From Rebecca billardiae RCC1528 (taxonomy: Eukaryota; Haptophyta), in NCBI GenBank assembly GCA_965240325.2, contig OZ251233.1:1364001-1428000 (forward strand): a stretch of 64,000 bases of DNA, given 5' to 3'. Positions within the stretch are counted from its first letter, which is position 1. Every line of letters begins with the position of its first letter. Below the pieces are notes generated by a model, which was not told the DNA's origin, ran no database searches, and worked only from the letters and a program-made list of their open reading frames with translations. The translations under genes and the position numbers were made by a program. Shown here piece by piece: positions 1 to 10,324 of the stretch.

Positions 1-1
1 C

Positions 2-2923
2 GCGGCGCCGCAGGCCTCGTCGCGCCGCGCGTCGGGCGGCGGGTGGGCAACCCTGCCGGCCGTCCCGGACTCGGCGCCGACGGCGGACCCGGTCCCGAGC
101 GCACGGGCGGAGGCGCAAGCAGCCGCGGGCGCGCCGCTCCCCGTGCCAGCCCTCGCCAACGGCGAGGAGGCGATCGCGGCTGAGCCCGCGCGCGCGGCCG
201 GCGGCGGTGGGCCGACGCAACCGTCGAGCGGCACGGTGGCGATGCCAACCGCCGGCGGTGGTGCTGCAGCGGAGGCGCTCGCTGGCGGGCGGGAGCGCTC
301 CGAGGCCAGCTCGAAGCCCGCCTCGGCGGAGCCGCGCGCAGGCGGGCGCTCGCACCCGCCCCCTCCGGGCTGCCCGCCTCCACTGCTCGGGACGGCCAGT
401 GCCGCGCCGCCGCCCGCTGCCCAGGTGCCGCCCGCCGCCGCCCAGGCGCCGCCCGCCGCGCCGCCTGCGGAGCGGCGCGTCTTCCGCTTCCAGAAGAGCA
501 TCCTGCGCACCGTGCGCGCGCCGCTCGCGCCGCTCGCGCCGCCCGCGCCCGGCGCGCCGCCCGGTGCCAACGGTCGCGCGAGCGTGTACGTGCGGCGGCA
601 CGAGAGCCTCGAGATTCTGTCCGTCGCCGGGGACGGCCAATTGATCATGGACGCGTTTGACTCGGAGGAGAATCTGGTGATTCAGGAGGGCGTGCTGTGG
701 GACTCGACGGCGCATATGCTCGGGCGCGGCGTGCGCCGCGCCTCGTCCGCAGCCGCGCTCGCCGCCGCCGCGCCGCCGGGCGGCGCCGCGCAGGCGCAGC
801 CAGCCGGGCAGTGGCGTTACCCGGGTGAGTTTCGGTATGTGTTCAGCGCGCGCCCGACCGCGACGGCGGTGGCCTCGTCGCGCGGCGGCGCGACCGGGGC
901 GCAGCAGCCGGCAGCGGAGTGTGTGCTCGAGCTGCGCCTGCGGCTGACCAGCGAGTACACCGCCGATGAGCTCGTGCCCGCAGACCCAGCCGGCGCGCGC
1001 CCGGCGTCGGTCGGGAGCGCGCCAGTCGGAGGTACGACCGCGGAACGCGGCGCGGACGCCGTCGGCCCCGCGGCCGAGAGGCAGCCTGCGCGCTCGGAGG
1101 CCCCGGCCGCGCCACGCGCGGCGGCCGGGACGGAGGGCGCTACCCCGGACGTCGGCGGCTGGCCTCCGCCCGTCGTCGCCGCCGCCGCCGCCCCCGGGCA
1201 CATGGCTGGCGGCGCGGGCGGCGGCGCGGGCAGCGGTGCCGCGGAGCACGAGTCAGCGGCGGCGCGTCGGCTGCGCGAGCGGCAGCGTGGCCAGAGCCGA
1301 GAGGGCGAGCGCGGCGTGCCGCCCGAGCTGGGGCAAGCGCCGGCGCACGCCGGGCGTGCCACCGGCCCCGCCACGCTCGCTGGTGCGCGCGGCGGTGCCA
1401 GCGCGACCGTCGCGTCATCGGGCGCGGACGCGGACGCGTCCATCTGCGCGCCGCCTCGCCCGGCAGACAGCTCAGGCGCCACTGGCGACGGCGCGCAGCT
1501 GGGTGCGTGCGCCGTGGCCGGCGCGGCAGCACCATCCGGTGCTGCCGCCGGGGCGCACGCGGAGCCGCCGCCGGCTGCGCGGGCGCCAGCCCCACCGGCA
1601 GCGTCATCGTCGTGCCGGTTTGCGGATGCGGCCGTGCCTGTGTCACGCGTCGCGCGGCCGGCGGCGCACGCGGCCGCGGCGCTCGGTGGCTTGGCGACAA
1701 TGTCGGCGCGCGCGGCGGCGTGCGCACTGCCGGGCGTCAGCGCGGAGCCGTGGCGCAGCGACGCGCGCGTGCACGCGCCCGGCTGCGCGCCGCCGTGGCA
1801 GGCGGCGGGGCCGAGCGCGCCATGCGCGTGCGCGGTCGCGCACAGCCATGGCTGCGGCGCGGCATCTGGCGGTCTCACAGTCGCGGGGGGGTACGGTGGG
1901 GGCGTGGGCGTGGGCGCTGCTGGGCTTGGAGGCCCGCCGGTCGGGTGGGCGCACGGGCAGCACGCAGTGCCTCCGTACCCTCCGTACCCGCAGCCATACC
2001 CGCAGCCGCAGCCGTACCAGCAGCCGTACTCGCAGTCACCGCAGCAGCAGCCGTACTCACGGCCACCGCAGCAGCAGCCAGGCACTGCCCTCGAGGCGGG
2101 CGGGAACGCGCATGGCTGGGCAGCGGCTGCGCAGCCGCCCAGTGGCTGGGGCCAGGCTGCCTCGCAGGAGGGCGCAGGCGGGTACCCCACGCAGCAGCCC
2201 TCCTTCGCACCGAGTCCGTTCTCCCCGGGAGCCTCCCGCGGGGCGCATGCCGAGACCGCGCCGCGCGGCTCACAGCCATCGCCATCGGGCCAGCCGCAGC
2301 CGCCGCAGCCGGCCTCGCGTTCGCGTGCTCTTGCGCTGCTTTTCGGCGATTCGGACGCGGCAGCGGAGGGCGCTGCGGCGGCGGTCGAGGGCGGCGACGA
2401 AGGCGCGGGCGATGCCGCCGGGCGCCCGCGGCCGGCCGCGAGCGCGCTCTCCTCCGCGCCCAAGGGCCAGCCGCCCAACTTCGATTCCTACGTTCCGGCG
2501 GCAATGCGCACAGGCGCGCGAGCAGTTTCGGGCGCAGGCATGGCGGGCGTGCAGTCGCCGCCGCCGGGCGCAGCGGGCGCGGGGGCGGAGCTCGGCGACG
2601 GCCCGTCGCCCGCGACTAAGGCGAAGCTCTTCCCATACGCGGACGCGCCCGCACACACGCGCGCGGCCGTCGGGGCTGCGCGCCGCGGCTCGAGCGCCAG
2701 CGGTGAGCAGCCGAGCTGCGCGACAGCCAAGCCGGCGGCTGCTGGCGCGCCGGGCCGCCGCGGCAGTGGGACGGTGGCGGCGGCAGCGGCGACCTCGGCA
2801 CCCGTGGGCGGAGGACGCAGCGGTGGGGCTACCAAGACGAGCCAAGCCAAGCCGGCAGCATCATATGCGTCGCGGCCCGGTGCCGGCGGCGGATCTGTCA
2901 TCAAAGTGCAGCCGAGCCGCTAG
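2..2923 (+). CDS. Ala/Pro/Gly-rich low-complexity protein, 5'-truncated by the window edge
   Basis: The frame is open from base 2 to a TAG at 2921-2923. The only early start-like codon is a GTG at 143, so the true start lies left of the window. I do not recognise the protein. The stretch encoded by about 480-970 is less biased and looks like a folded domain: basic FRFQKSILRTVR, then VYVRRHESLEILS, DSEENLVIQEGVLWD, FRYVFSARP and ECVLELRLRLTSEY, suggesting alternating beta strands. The rest is Ala/Pro/Gly/Arg-rich and probably disordered. A Tyr/Pro/Gln repeat (PYPQPYPQPQPYQQPY) is encoded at about 1969-2090. A GTGAGT at 825-830 resembles a splice donor, but the frame reads through sensibly, so I treat it as exonic. 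Other introns cannot be excluded. Confidence 0.6.
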   Translation, partial: AAPQASSRRASGGGWATLPAVPDSAPTADPVPSARAEAQAAAGAPLPVPALANGEEAIAAEPARAAGGGGPTQPSSGTVAMPTAGGGAAAEALAGGRERSEASSKPASAEPRAGGRSHPPPPGCPPPLLGTASAAPPPAAQVPPAAAQAPPAAPPAERRVFRFQKSILRTVRAPLAPLAPPAPGAPPGANGRASVYVRRHESLEILSVAGDGQLIMDAFDSEENLVIQEGVLWDSTAHMLGRGVRRASSAAALAAAAPPGGAAQAQPAGQWRYPGEFRYVFSARPTATAVASSRGGATGAQQPAAECVLELRLRLTSEYTADELVPADPAGARPASVGSAPVGGTTAERGADAVGPAAERQPARSEAPAAPRAAAGTEGATPDVGGWPPPVVAAAAAPGHMAGGAGGGAGSGAAEHESAAARRLRERQRGQSREGERGVPPELGQAPAHAGRATGPATLAGARGGASATVASSGADADASICAPPRPADSSGATGDGAQLGACAVAGAAAPSGAAAGAHAEPPPAARAPAPPAASSSCRFADAAVPVSRVARPAAHAAAALGGLATMSARAAACALPGVSAEPWRSDARVHAPGCAPPWQAAGPSAPCACAVAHSHGCGAASGGLTVAGGYGGGVGVGAAGLGGPPVGWAHGQHAVPPYPPYPQPYPQPQPYQQPYSQSPQQQPYSRPPQQQPGTALEAGGNAHGWAAAAQPPSGWGQAASQEGAGGYPTQQPSFAPSPFSPGASRGAHAETAPRGSQPSPSGQPQPPQPASRSRALALLFGDSDAAAEGAAAAVEGGDEGAGDAAGRPRPAASALSSAPKGQPPNFDSYVPAAMRTGARAVSGAGMAGVQSPPPGAAGAGAELGDGPSPATKAKLFPYADAPAHTRAAVGAARRGSSASGEQPSCATAKPAAAGAPGRRGSGTVAAAAATSAPVGGGRSGGATKTSQAKPAASYASRPGAGGGSVIKVQPSR

Positions 2924-4072
2924 CTCAGATAGTTTCACGTCAGGGGCGTTCCCCGCATCGGTCATACGCCAAATTGAACCGTCTTCCTATTGGAACGGGC
3001 TTCGTCCATTTGACGCGGCGGGTATATATGACGATACATTGAATACGGAAAAAGGCAAAGCCCCCGGCCAGGGCGGGGGCTTTGCTTTTCGGGAGCGTGT
3101 GGCAGGATCCCGCGGGAACGCCCTTGAGCAGATCCCCGGGGACGCGGCGGTATGACGATGATGATGATCGACGACGACGACGATGATGCGCTGATATATG
3201 ATCGATGATGTAAGTAGACCGCCGGACATATGAGCCATGAGGCGCCGCTCCCAGCAGAGCCGGCCCGCCGGGCAGCCGCCGCGGCTAGGCTGTACTCTCC
3301 GGCTTGGCCCTAAGTAGTATAGCCCTAAGGCCCGCGCCAGCTGGCGGCCCGCGTGGCCGAGCCCGGCCTGTTTTATTTGCAGCAGTGTGGCGGCCCACGA
3401 CGGAGCCGCCCGCAAGTGCGCGGGTCAGCGAACACGGAACTCAGAGTGCTTTACTCGTTGATCGTTCCCATCACTACTGCATAATCCCACGCCCGTCGCG
3501 CCCTCAAATAACGACTGGCGCGAAAGCTAGATCGCGATCATGCCGTACGCCCGCGCCAGCATCGCGCACAGGCACGGGCGCCGTCATTGATTGTGATCGT
3601 CCGGGTCACGTTGGGTGTCTTCAGCACGACGCGCAGGCGCCCTGCCGCAGGCGATGATGAGATGACATCGCGCCCGAAGTCGTGCAGTGCCTACCTCAGG
3701 AGCACTTGCGTGCGACCAGGCCGAGCTGCTCAGCGGGGAGCGCCACGAGCGCACAAGCAGCGCGCGCATGTATTTTTTCATCAGCAGCATTGTTTTGCAT
3801 GCACACTGAGCACAAGTCACTGTCACCAGTCCTACTAATCAACCGGAATCCGGACGACGGCGGCTGGTTCCGCCATTGTGCATGCAGTTGTATCGGCATG
3901 GGTATGGGTGGATCTAGAGATCTGCAGGCGTATATGGGGGTATGGGGCTATTTGACGAAGCTGTTTGTTGTTTAGCTGCTACTACCTTGGCGGACAATAT
4001 AATTTGACGAGCAATATTTAATACAGACAATACTCGGGTGGATGACGCGACGACGTTGCCAGAGTGATTCTG
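2924..4072. other. Intergenic region with hairpin and GAY microsatellite
   Basis: No convincing gene. It contains a perfect inverted repeat (listed separately at 3051-3089) and a GAT/GAC trinucleotide run at about 3152-3188. The short reading frames here have no codon pattern or domain that sets them apart from chance in GC-rich DNA. Confidence 0.6.
3051..3089. repeat. Hairpin-forming inverted repeat in the 3' flank of the first gene
   Basis: The arm gcaaagccccc (3055-3065) is perfectly complementary to gggggctttgc (3075-3085). Pairing extends outward four more pairs, one of them G-U, leaving a 9-nt loop. It lies about 130 bp past the stop codon of the first gene and could be a 3'-UTR stem-loop or a cruciform. 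No function can be assigned from sequence. Confidence 0.7.
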
Positions 4073-5314
4073 ATGGTGGCCGCAGCATCAACAACGCCGG
4101 AGATGCGCGTCAAGGGCCGACGTGCGACGTCGTGCCTTGCCGTGCTGCTGACAATGCTGGTGCCACTCATGCTGTGGCTTCGGAGCTCGCCAATGGACCG
4201 ACATCACGGCACGTCACGGTCATTGCCCAACGCAGGCGGGGATGCCATGCGTGGAGGAGCCACAGATCAGCCGGCCGAGCCTGCCATCAGCAATCGGAGC
4301 CAGAGGACGACAGCAGAGCATGGTGCCGCGTTGGCCGAGCAAGGCAGTGGTCATGATTCTCGGCGTTGGGCGAGTGGCATGGGCCAGCGCGCGCAGGGCC
4401 CTGCAGCAAACGCCAGCCATCCTCTCGTGCTCGTCTCCGACGGGTGCTCCGGCTCATCGTGGATCTTGAACGTGCTGAAGGAGCTGCTGCGTACGACCGT
4501 GGGCGTCAGGCTCTGCAACTTGCCCGGTCGTGATTGGGAGGTGTTGCGGCAGCCGTTCAGGTCGGGCCGCCATCCAAGCCTCGACGAGTTGGCGGAGGGC
4601 ATACTCACCACCCACGCAAAGTGCACGGCCAAGGGCCGGACGTTCTTCTTCAAGGGAAAGCACCCGAGCCAGGTCATCGCTCTGGCCCGGACGCTCAACG
4701 CCATGGGTGCGCGTGTTGCGCTCACCCAACGCGCCAACATGCTCGACCGTGTGCTATGCGACGTGAGGGACTGCTTCAAAACGAAGGCAGGGCTCTCAGG
4801 TACGAACGTATTTGCACGAGACGGCACTCGAGCGAACAGCTGCCACAAGAGCAGAGAGCAACCGTGGCGTGCCGCCAGCATTGCCGTGAACATCACCGAC
4901 ATGGACCTCTTTCTTCAGACGCTCCGTCGTTTCGATTCGTACCAGACTCACTTATCGCTCAAACTCGAGGCGGCGGGCCTCGGCCCGAGGCCGATCTTGC
5001 CGATCACATACGAGGAGCTTGCACTCTCGGGTCATTCGCCCGAGCGGATGCGCATGAGCGTTGCAGGATTCAGGCGCATCATGCTCTCGTTCGGCTATGA
5101 CGTGCCCGAGGAGCGCATCAGGGAGGTCCTGCAGCCGAGCGCAGGCGGCCGACCCAAGCCGAGGCCGCACAGGGAGCTGGTGTACAACTACGACGAGCTA
5201 CGCAGCGCGCTCATTGACGACGACGCACGCTGCCGACACCCAAACTTTGCTGCGTCAGAGTCTGCGTGTGCTGACGGGCTGGTTTTCATGCTTCGCCAAG
5301 ACGAGTCGTCGTAG
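4073..5314 (+). CDS. Sulfotransferase-like type II membrane protein
   Basis: The frame runs from ATG 4073 to TAG 5312-5314, 413 residues, without a visible intron. The start is the first ATG in frame; another Met follows at residue 11. Residues about 20-37 form one hydrophobic segment near the N terminus (ATSCLAVLLTMLVPLMLWL), the arrangement of Golgi type II glycan-modifying enzymes. HPLVLVSDGCSGSSW at about 117-130 has the spacing of the 5'-phosphosulfate-binding loop of PAPS-dependent sulfotransferases, and RANMLDRVLCDVRDC about 100 residues later fits the 3'-phosphate-binding region. Known family members move sulfate from PAPS to sugars or proteins in the Golgi. The P-loop is divergent, lacking the usual Arg/Lys before GSS, so substrate and activity are open. 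Confidence 0.6.
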   Translation: MVAAASTTPEMRVKGRRATSCLAVLLTMLVPLMLWLRSSPMDRHHGTSRSLPNAGGDAMRGGATDQPAEPAISNRSQRTTAEHGAALAEQGSGHDSRRWASGMGQRAQGPAANASHPLVLVSDGCSGSSWILNVLKELLRTTVGVRLCNLPGRDWEVLRQPFRSGRHPSLDELAEGILTTHAKCTAKGRTFFFKGKHPSQVIALARTLNAMGARVALTQRANMLDRVLCDVRDCFKTKAGLSGTNVFARDGTRANSCHKSREQPWRAASIAVNITDMDLFLQTLRRFDSYQTHLSLKLEAAGLGPRPILPITYEELALSGHSPERMRMSVAGFRRIMLSFGYDVPEERIREVLQPSAGGRPKPRPHRELVYNYDELRSALIDDDARCRHPNFAASESACADGLVFMLRQDESS

Positions 5315-6130
5315 CCGTGATCAGACGCAGCAGACGCAGTAGTAGTAGCTGCTCGTCGGCTATAAGACCAGCCGCGTAGCAGGCCTGGCGCGGCTGCAGC
5401 ACCGTCGGCTACGGTGACGGCGGTGACTGAAGTATCAAGTAGTAGCCAATAATGCCTATGAGTATATATATATATATATATATATTATGGCGCACGGCCC
5501 CCCCGAAAGGTCTGAGCGTGAGCGAAAGCCGGGGGGGGCGGCGCACGTGCTCCGCAAAATCAAAAAGAGGATGCGCGCGCAGGATTTTGGGGTTTTTTGT
5601 AGGTCGACTTAGGTGTGACAAGCGCATATGAGTGGATTTCGCTGCCAATGATTGCGTTTGTACTGCCCCTTAATTTTACGATAGTAAGTAATAGAAGGAA
5701 TCGAAATCAAATAGGACAAAGACATCTCTAGCTACCTTTCTGATAGTCAAGATTCGCCTGTTGAACAGATTGCAAACAAGGTCTGAGATATATCGAACAT
5801 TCTTTTGACAGTCGTTCACTCCTATCATATTCATCAAGCGACGCGAGATGTTATTGCGCGGTTAGTCCGAACCGACGTTCCCGCGCGCTCTCATATCATA
5901 CGGCTATCGAGCTACTGACTTGCTGATATACTCTTGGTCATCTACTGGTACGACGTCAATATGCGGGTGGTAATACATTCTTGTATTGCGCAGGTAAGAT
6001 CTCTTTCAAACCCCATAGGTGGGTGCTGGTATCTTTGATTCCGTTCTTTGAAGATCGAGCTACGCGCGCCCGCGCTCGCTCGAAGACTGCCAGTGTGCGG
6101 GTGGGCTCTCTTCAGCGAGCTCCGTTGGCG
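5315..6130. other. AT-richer intergenic spacer
   Basis: It holds a TA run at about 5463-5487 next to a C/G-homopolymer inverted motif (ccccccc at about 5498-5504, ggggggg at about 5531-5537). From about 5650 to 6040 base composition is clearly more AT-rich than the neighbouring genes. No coding or RNA gene seen. Confidence 0.6.
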
Positions 6131-6236
6131 TGGAGTCAGCGATCAAGCTGAGGTTGCAGCGCGGCAACATCGTGCAGGGTGGGCGGGTACCGACGCCGCG
6201 CTTCGCACGCCGTCTGCGACGGCATCAAACGCCGCG

Positions 6237-6720
6237 ACCACCGCGGCGCCCGGCCAGCGCGGCGGCATCGGGCCTGCTGACGGCGGGCGTGACGGTCGGG
6301 CGGGCGCTACTCGGCATCCGCGGGCGCGGCGGCGAGTGCAGCAGCGGTGGCGGGCGCGGCGGCTGGCAGAGCGCATCTCGCGACGAGGAGTTACTCGGCG
6401 CGCACGTCACGCCGCGCGCGGTATCGATTCGTCGCCCGGCGAGCGCGGCAGCACCGGGCCTGCTGAATGCGGGCGTGACAGCGGCCGGGCGGGCGCCGCA
6501 GCGGTCGGGCGCTGCGCTTGCGCTGGCGCGGCACTGTGGCGGGCGGCGCGGTGGCAGACGCAGCGGCGGACGCCGCGGCGGCGGGCGCGACTGCGGGCGG
6601 AGCGCATCTCGCGACGAGGAGTTACTCGCCGCGCACGTCACGCTGCGCGCATCTTCGAGTGGTCGCTCCGCAGCGAGTCGGCGGGCAGCACCGGGCCGCG
6701 ACAAGACTAAGAAGACGTTC
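6237..6720. repeat. Imperfect tandem repeat, two long units plus a partial third
   Basis: A unit of roughly 185-220 bp recurs. Copy 1 runs about 6244-6425, copy 2 about 6430-6655, and a partial third copy follows to about 6700. Each full copy ends in the near-identical block gcatctcgcgacgaggagtt (6369, 6604) and begins with a Gly/Ala-rich block around cagcaccgggcctgctgaat. A plus-strand frame without ATG (6131-6906) reads the units as repeated SASRDEELL-AHVT motifs, and a minus-strand frame is open as well. The unit pattern is clear; whether it is coding is not. Confidence 0.55.
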
Positions 6721-7387
6721 GGTGCGAACTTCATGCCGCGCACATCATCGAGCGGGGGCTGCGGTGCTGCTTCGGCGAGCGCGTCAGCTGCACCTCCGGC
6801 CGAGCGACTAGTCGACGCAAACGACGACGCGCGACGCATCGAGCTGTTCCGAGCAGTGCCACTTGGCGCTAGTGGCAGCGGCGGGCTGTACTCGCTGACG
6901 ACGTAGCGAGGCGTGAGGTGGTGGTCCACGCCACCGTCGTACCGCGTCGCCTCACGCACCCCGAGCGCGCGCGACGAGCTGTACGGGCTCGGAAGCTGAC
7001 AGCATCCCCGCGCCCGGCGCCGCGACCGCCGGACCCGCGCAGGCCCGGGGCCGCCTCTCGGAGAGCTGACTGATTTTCGTCCGCGCGCTTTGCTGACTGG
7101 TAGCATCGTGCCGTGTGATTGGCGGTGAAGCCAACGCGACAGCAACTACCAGCCAAAGCCTACCAGGGCCGTGCGCCCTCAACTTCGTTGTTTATTACTA
7201 TACCCGAAGATCGGCGTAGCCGATCATTACTACTATGCGAATTAAATAAACAGCGGGGGCCTAGCGGCCTTTCCCGGTGGGGCTGGTCGAACACAGCGCG
7301 TCTACGGGACGCGACGGAGAAGCTTGCCAGGGCCGGCAGACCCGACGACGATGGGACGAGTTGGCCGTTCAGCGCTGACTAACGGTA

Positions 7388-8212
7388 TCATCCGGGCTGC
7401 CGCGTCTTCGCGCGTCGCGCGTGCGATTTAGCCATCAGTAGCCAGGCGTCTGCAAGGCCCACCGAGGCGCCAGCGAGGCGCGCGTCGATGCAGTCGTCGC
7501 TGCGCACGGCCGCTCGGGCACGGCGGCACGGCAACGGCACGCACCGATCACGCCGTGCGTGCGCGCGTCGGCCATCGACGCGTGGTAGTCGTGCAGCAAC
7601 TGCAGCTCCGTGGGGTTTTCCGCACGTCGTGCGCGCTGCTGCCGCCGGACGCCCAGATGGCGCGCGACCGCGTCGGTCGCGGCGGCCTCGCGCGCCGCGC
7701 GCGGGGCGGCTCGACGCGCGGCGTGACCCTCGCGGCGCTCCGCGTTGCGCGCCTCGTCCACGCCGTTCAGCGTGCTCGCCAGCCGCGCGCGCAGCTGCGC
7801 GAGGCACGCGTCGAGCGCTGCCGGCGTCTCGCAGTTTGGGTGCGAGGCCGCGGGCGCGCGCGCGCCGGGGCGCGTGGCCTCGTGCGGGTGCACGGCGAGG
7901 CGCGCCAGGTCCACAAACGGCTCGTCGCGCAGTTCCAGCGCGCGCAGCCCGGCGACGCGCGCGTCCCAGCGCGCGACGTGTTTGGACAGCGCCTCGACAT
8001 GCGCGCGCCGCCCGCGTCGCCCCGCCGCGGTACCGGCGGATGAGAATGGCCAGGGCTGCACGCACGTTGGCGAATTGCGCGCACGCCGCCGCGCTCCGCC
8101 TCCGCATCTGCACGACACACGCCGCGTAGACCACGAACGAATCCAGCTCGTGCACGACATCGTCAGCCGACGTGGCGATGTCGGGCCGACGGCGGCCAAA
8201 GTCACGACTCAC
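7388..8212 (-). other. Possible coding region read in two frames (intron or frameshift near 8000-8030)
   Basis: Two overlapping minus-strand frames each look protein-like over complementary parts. The first, from ATG 8212 to about 8030, reads through segments such as DDVVHELDSFVVYAACVV and FANVRAALAILIRRY. The second, from about 8001 to 7560, reads HVEALSKHVARWDARVAGL, ALELRDEPFVDLARLAVHP and ALDACLAQLRARLASTLNG, an amphipathic helical pattern. The switch needs either a very short intron (a gt...ag pair exists around 8027-7993 but does not restore frame) or a single-base indel. I do not recognise a family. Confidence 0.35.
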
Positions 8213-9191
8213 GATGTGCCCCTCCCGACCAGGGACCCGGCGTCGCGGCAGGCGCTTTCCGTACCGTTACCGTATTGTATAGGCGGTATGAACTGGGTAA
8301 GGGGGTACCGCTAAGATCGCCGCCAGATTTGTGGGAATCGCAACGACATCTCTATGCGGCGCGCGCAAAAATTAACCACATGCGCTTCGATTCCCGAGGC
8401 GTGCCTTAATTGGCGCAAAAATTAACCAAGTGCGTTCTCGATTCCCGAGGCGTGCCTAATCAAAAAACGTTTGAGGCCCCATTCTTCGTATTCGTACTCC
8501 GGTATTACTTTGGACAGCAGTAGGTGACACACAATTAAAGGGGGTCGGAGCTGGGTCTCCCAGGGCTTTCTCACGAATTAAAATTGTTTAAAGCTGTGTT
8601 CACCAGAATAATACGCCGTTGCTGCTACGACTATGCGCGCCGCTGACCGGATTTATAATAATATCGTCACACATCGCGCGTCTTTATTCGGCGATTTGCT
8701 GCTACTGGTGACGAGCACGCTGTGTGACACGCGGACCGACCGACTACAGGCAATCGCGGGCCAATAAGATGTCAGAGATCTCACGGCTAGTCTCGGTTTC
8801 TTAGCCGTTCGGTAGCCCGAGCGCCTACGGAGTCTCAGTTTCTTAGCTGGGTCCGCCCGCCGCGGAGGCGCGGGGGGCGCAGGGGGGCAGAGCCCCGGCC
8901 CCGCTGACGGCTGAGTCTTTAGTTTTAGGCCCGGCCGGCGAGGCCGAAGGAATAATTTTGGGCCATTTTGGAGCAAGTCTGGCGGCATGATGTTGCATGG
9001 ATGCTGCGGTGCACTGGCCAGGAGTCAGTCAGGAGAAGTCGGGACTTGGTTGGCCTGTACTCGTAGTCGGGCCGCGCCGCGTCCCACGGGCACTGCGCCT
9101 CGGCTGAGTTGGCGGACCGGACGTCAGCCGCGCGACGACGAGTAGTCCCTGTTTCTTAGTGTGACCATGCGTATAGCGAACCAGCCAATAA
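8213..9191. other. Gene-poor repeat-rich spacer
   Basis: No gene found. It carries a tandem 50-bp duplication (8363-8460), the left arm of an inverted repeat (8745-8766), and several copies of a short motif like agtctcagtttcttagc (around 8792, 8830 and 9148, with related copies at about 10022 and 10063 on the other side of the transposon). This looks like layered remnants of mobile elements. Confidence 0.5.
8363..8460. repeat. Tandem duplication, about 50-bp unit, two copies
   Basis: Both copies (8363-8412, 8413-8460) start with gcgcaaaaattaacca and contain gattcccgaggcgtgcc. They differ by a few substitutions and a small indel. Confidence 0.75.
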
Positions 9192-10119
9192 GGTGTGGGG
9201 GCAACACGGCAAAGTCCGCGCTAACGTTAGGATCTCTATTTGTCCGGTGAATATGAAAACGTAAGCGGAAGCCTACCAAGGATGAAGGAAAGCTAAAGCG
9301 TGGATGAGGGTGGGGGCACGGTCGCTTTTGTTACGTTAGAGATTTGAATCTCGGCGTTCAAAACGCGGCGAGGGTGCCCAGAAAGAAGAACCATCGCCAC
9401 CGCGTGCGAGGGCCAGCGCTCGCTCAGCCACCTTGGCGCTTTCATTGACGTGCAGGGGTGCGGACCGCGGTAGCTCCAGTCGTTCGCAGCGCTACGCACG
9501 GCACCCTGCTCGCGCGACCCGCCAACCGCGCGCTCTCCAAGGAGTGCACCAGCGCGGCGAGCGCACGGCGCGTACGCAACGCTTGCCGGGCACACCGGCA
9601 CGCACGCAAGAGCGCACGACGTAGGCCACGTCGGCTTCTGGTCGCACGAAGGCGCCGCGAACGCGAAGACTTCTTCTCGCGCGACGAACGCGCGAGAACG
9701 CGCGCGCGCGCACTCGCGAGCTGCGCGCGCGCGCCTCCGTGCGGCGCTGCGCCAGCGAGCCGAGCTGTCCTCGTGCGCCCTTTGTGGCGCCGCGGCGCGA
9801 ATCAAAGGTCGCGGCGACGCGATCTCCCACTTAGGGGAGCTAACGTTGCGGCGAGGCCTTACAGAGCCAGATTCCCCCCTCGTAAGCGCGACCTGGGCCC
9901 TCCGGAGCGAGGCCCACGTTAGAGCTCAAGTAGGGCCGGATCCCGCCTATCTAAAATTTCTCGTCGAGCTACCTAACGTTAGCGCGGACTTTGCCGTGTT
10001 GCCCCCACACCCTAATCGCTAGTCTCAGTTCCTAGGCCAGATCCGCAGATAGCAAGCCCTGGCAGTTTCTTAACGTGACAGCTCCTTATATTGGCAAATA
10101 TTGCCCGCGATTGCCTGTA
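8745..10119. repeat. Outer inverted repeat flanking the transposon
   Basis: tacaggcaatcgcgggccaa, continuing to 8766, is the reverse complement of 10099-10119 with one missing base: 21 of 22 positions match. The arms lie outside the 39-bp terminal repeats at 9192 and 10011, about 1.4 kb apart. This is consistent with a younger element inserted inside an older one. Confidence 0.55.
9192..10011. mobile_element. Non-autonomous DNA transposon (MITE-like) with 39-bp perfect terminal inverted repeats
   Basis: 9192-9230 begins ggtgtgggggcaacacggca; its full 39 bases are the exact reverse complement of 9973-10011. The enclosed 820 bp has no reading frame resembling a transposase, so the element would depend on an enzyme made elsewhere. 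TAA lies directly outside the left end and one base outside the right end (ctaa). A 3-bp TAA duplication would fit the PIF/Harbinger superfamily, whose termini also begin with GG; that assignment is inference. Frames inside, such as 9293-9805 on the minus strand, are Arg/Ala-rich and unconvincing. Confidence 0.75.
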
Positions 10120-10266
10120 CCGATGAGTTGCCGGCGGACATCATATAATAATGCTGCTACTGTAACTTAGCACGAGTCACGCGCCAAATCGACGAGGCAG
10201 AGTCCGGAGTCCCTCGTCATAAGTGTCATGCTGCCTTATTATTTATTATTGTCCCGCCTGATGATG

Positions 10267-10324
<58 letters not shown>

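Noticed and set aside
825-830. GTGAGT in the first gene as a splice donor
   Set aside because: The frame continues through a plausible beta-strand segment (FRYVFSARP) and no matching acceptor gives a better join.
5409-5648. 79-residue minus-strand frame over the TA run
   Set aside because: Includes IYIYIY from the microsatellite; no start context or motif.
9293-9805. 170-residue minus-strand frame inside the MITE as a transposase
   Set aside because: Ala/Arg-rich with no DDE-like spacing or DNA-binding motif.
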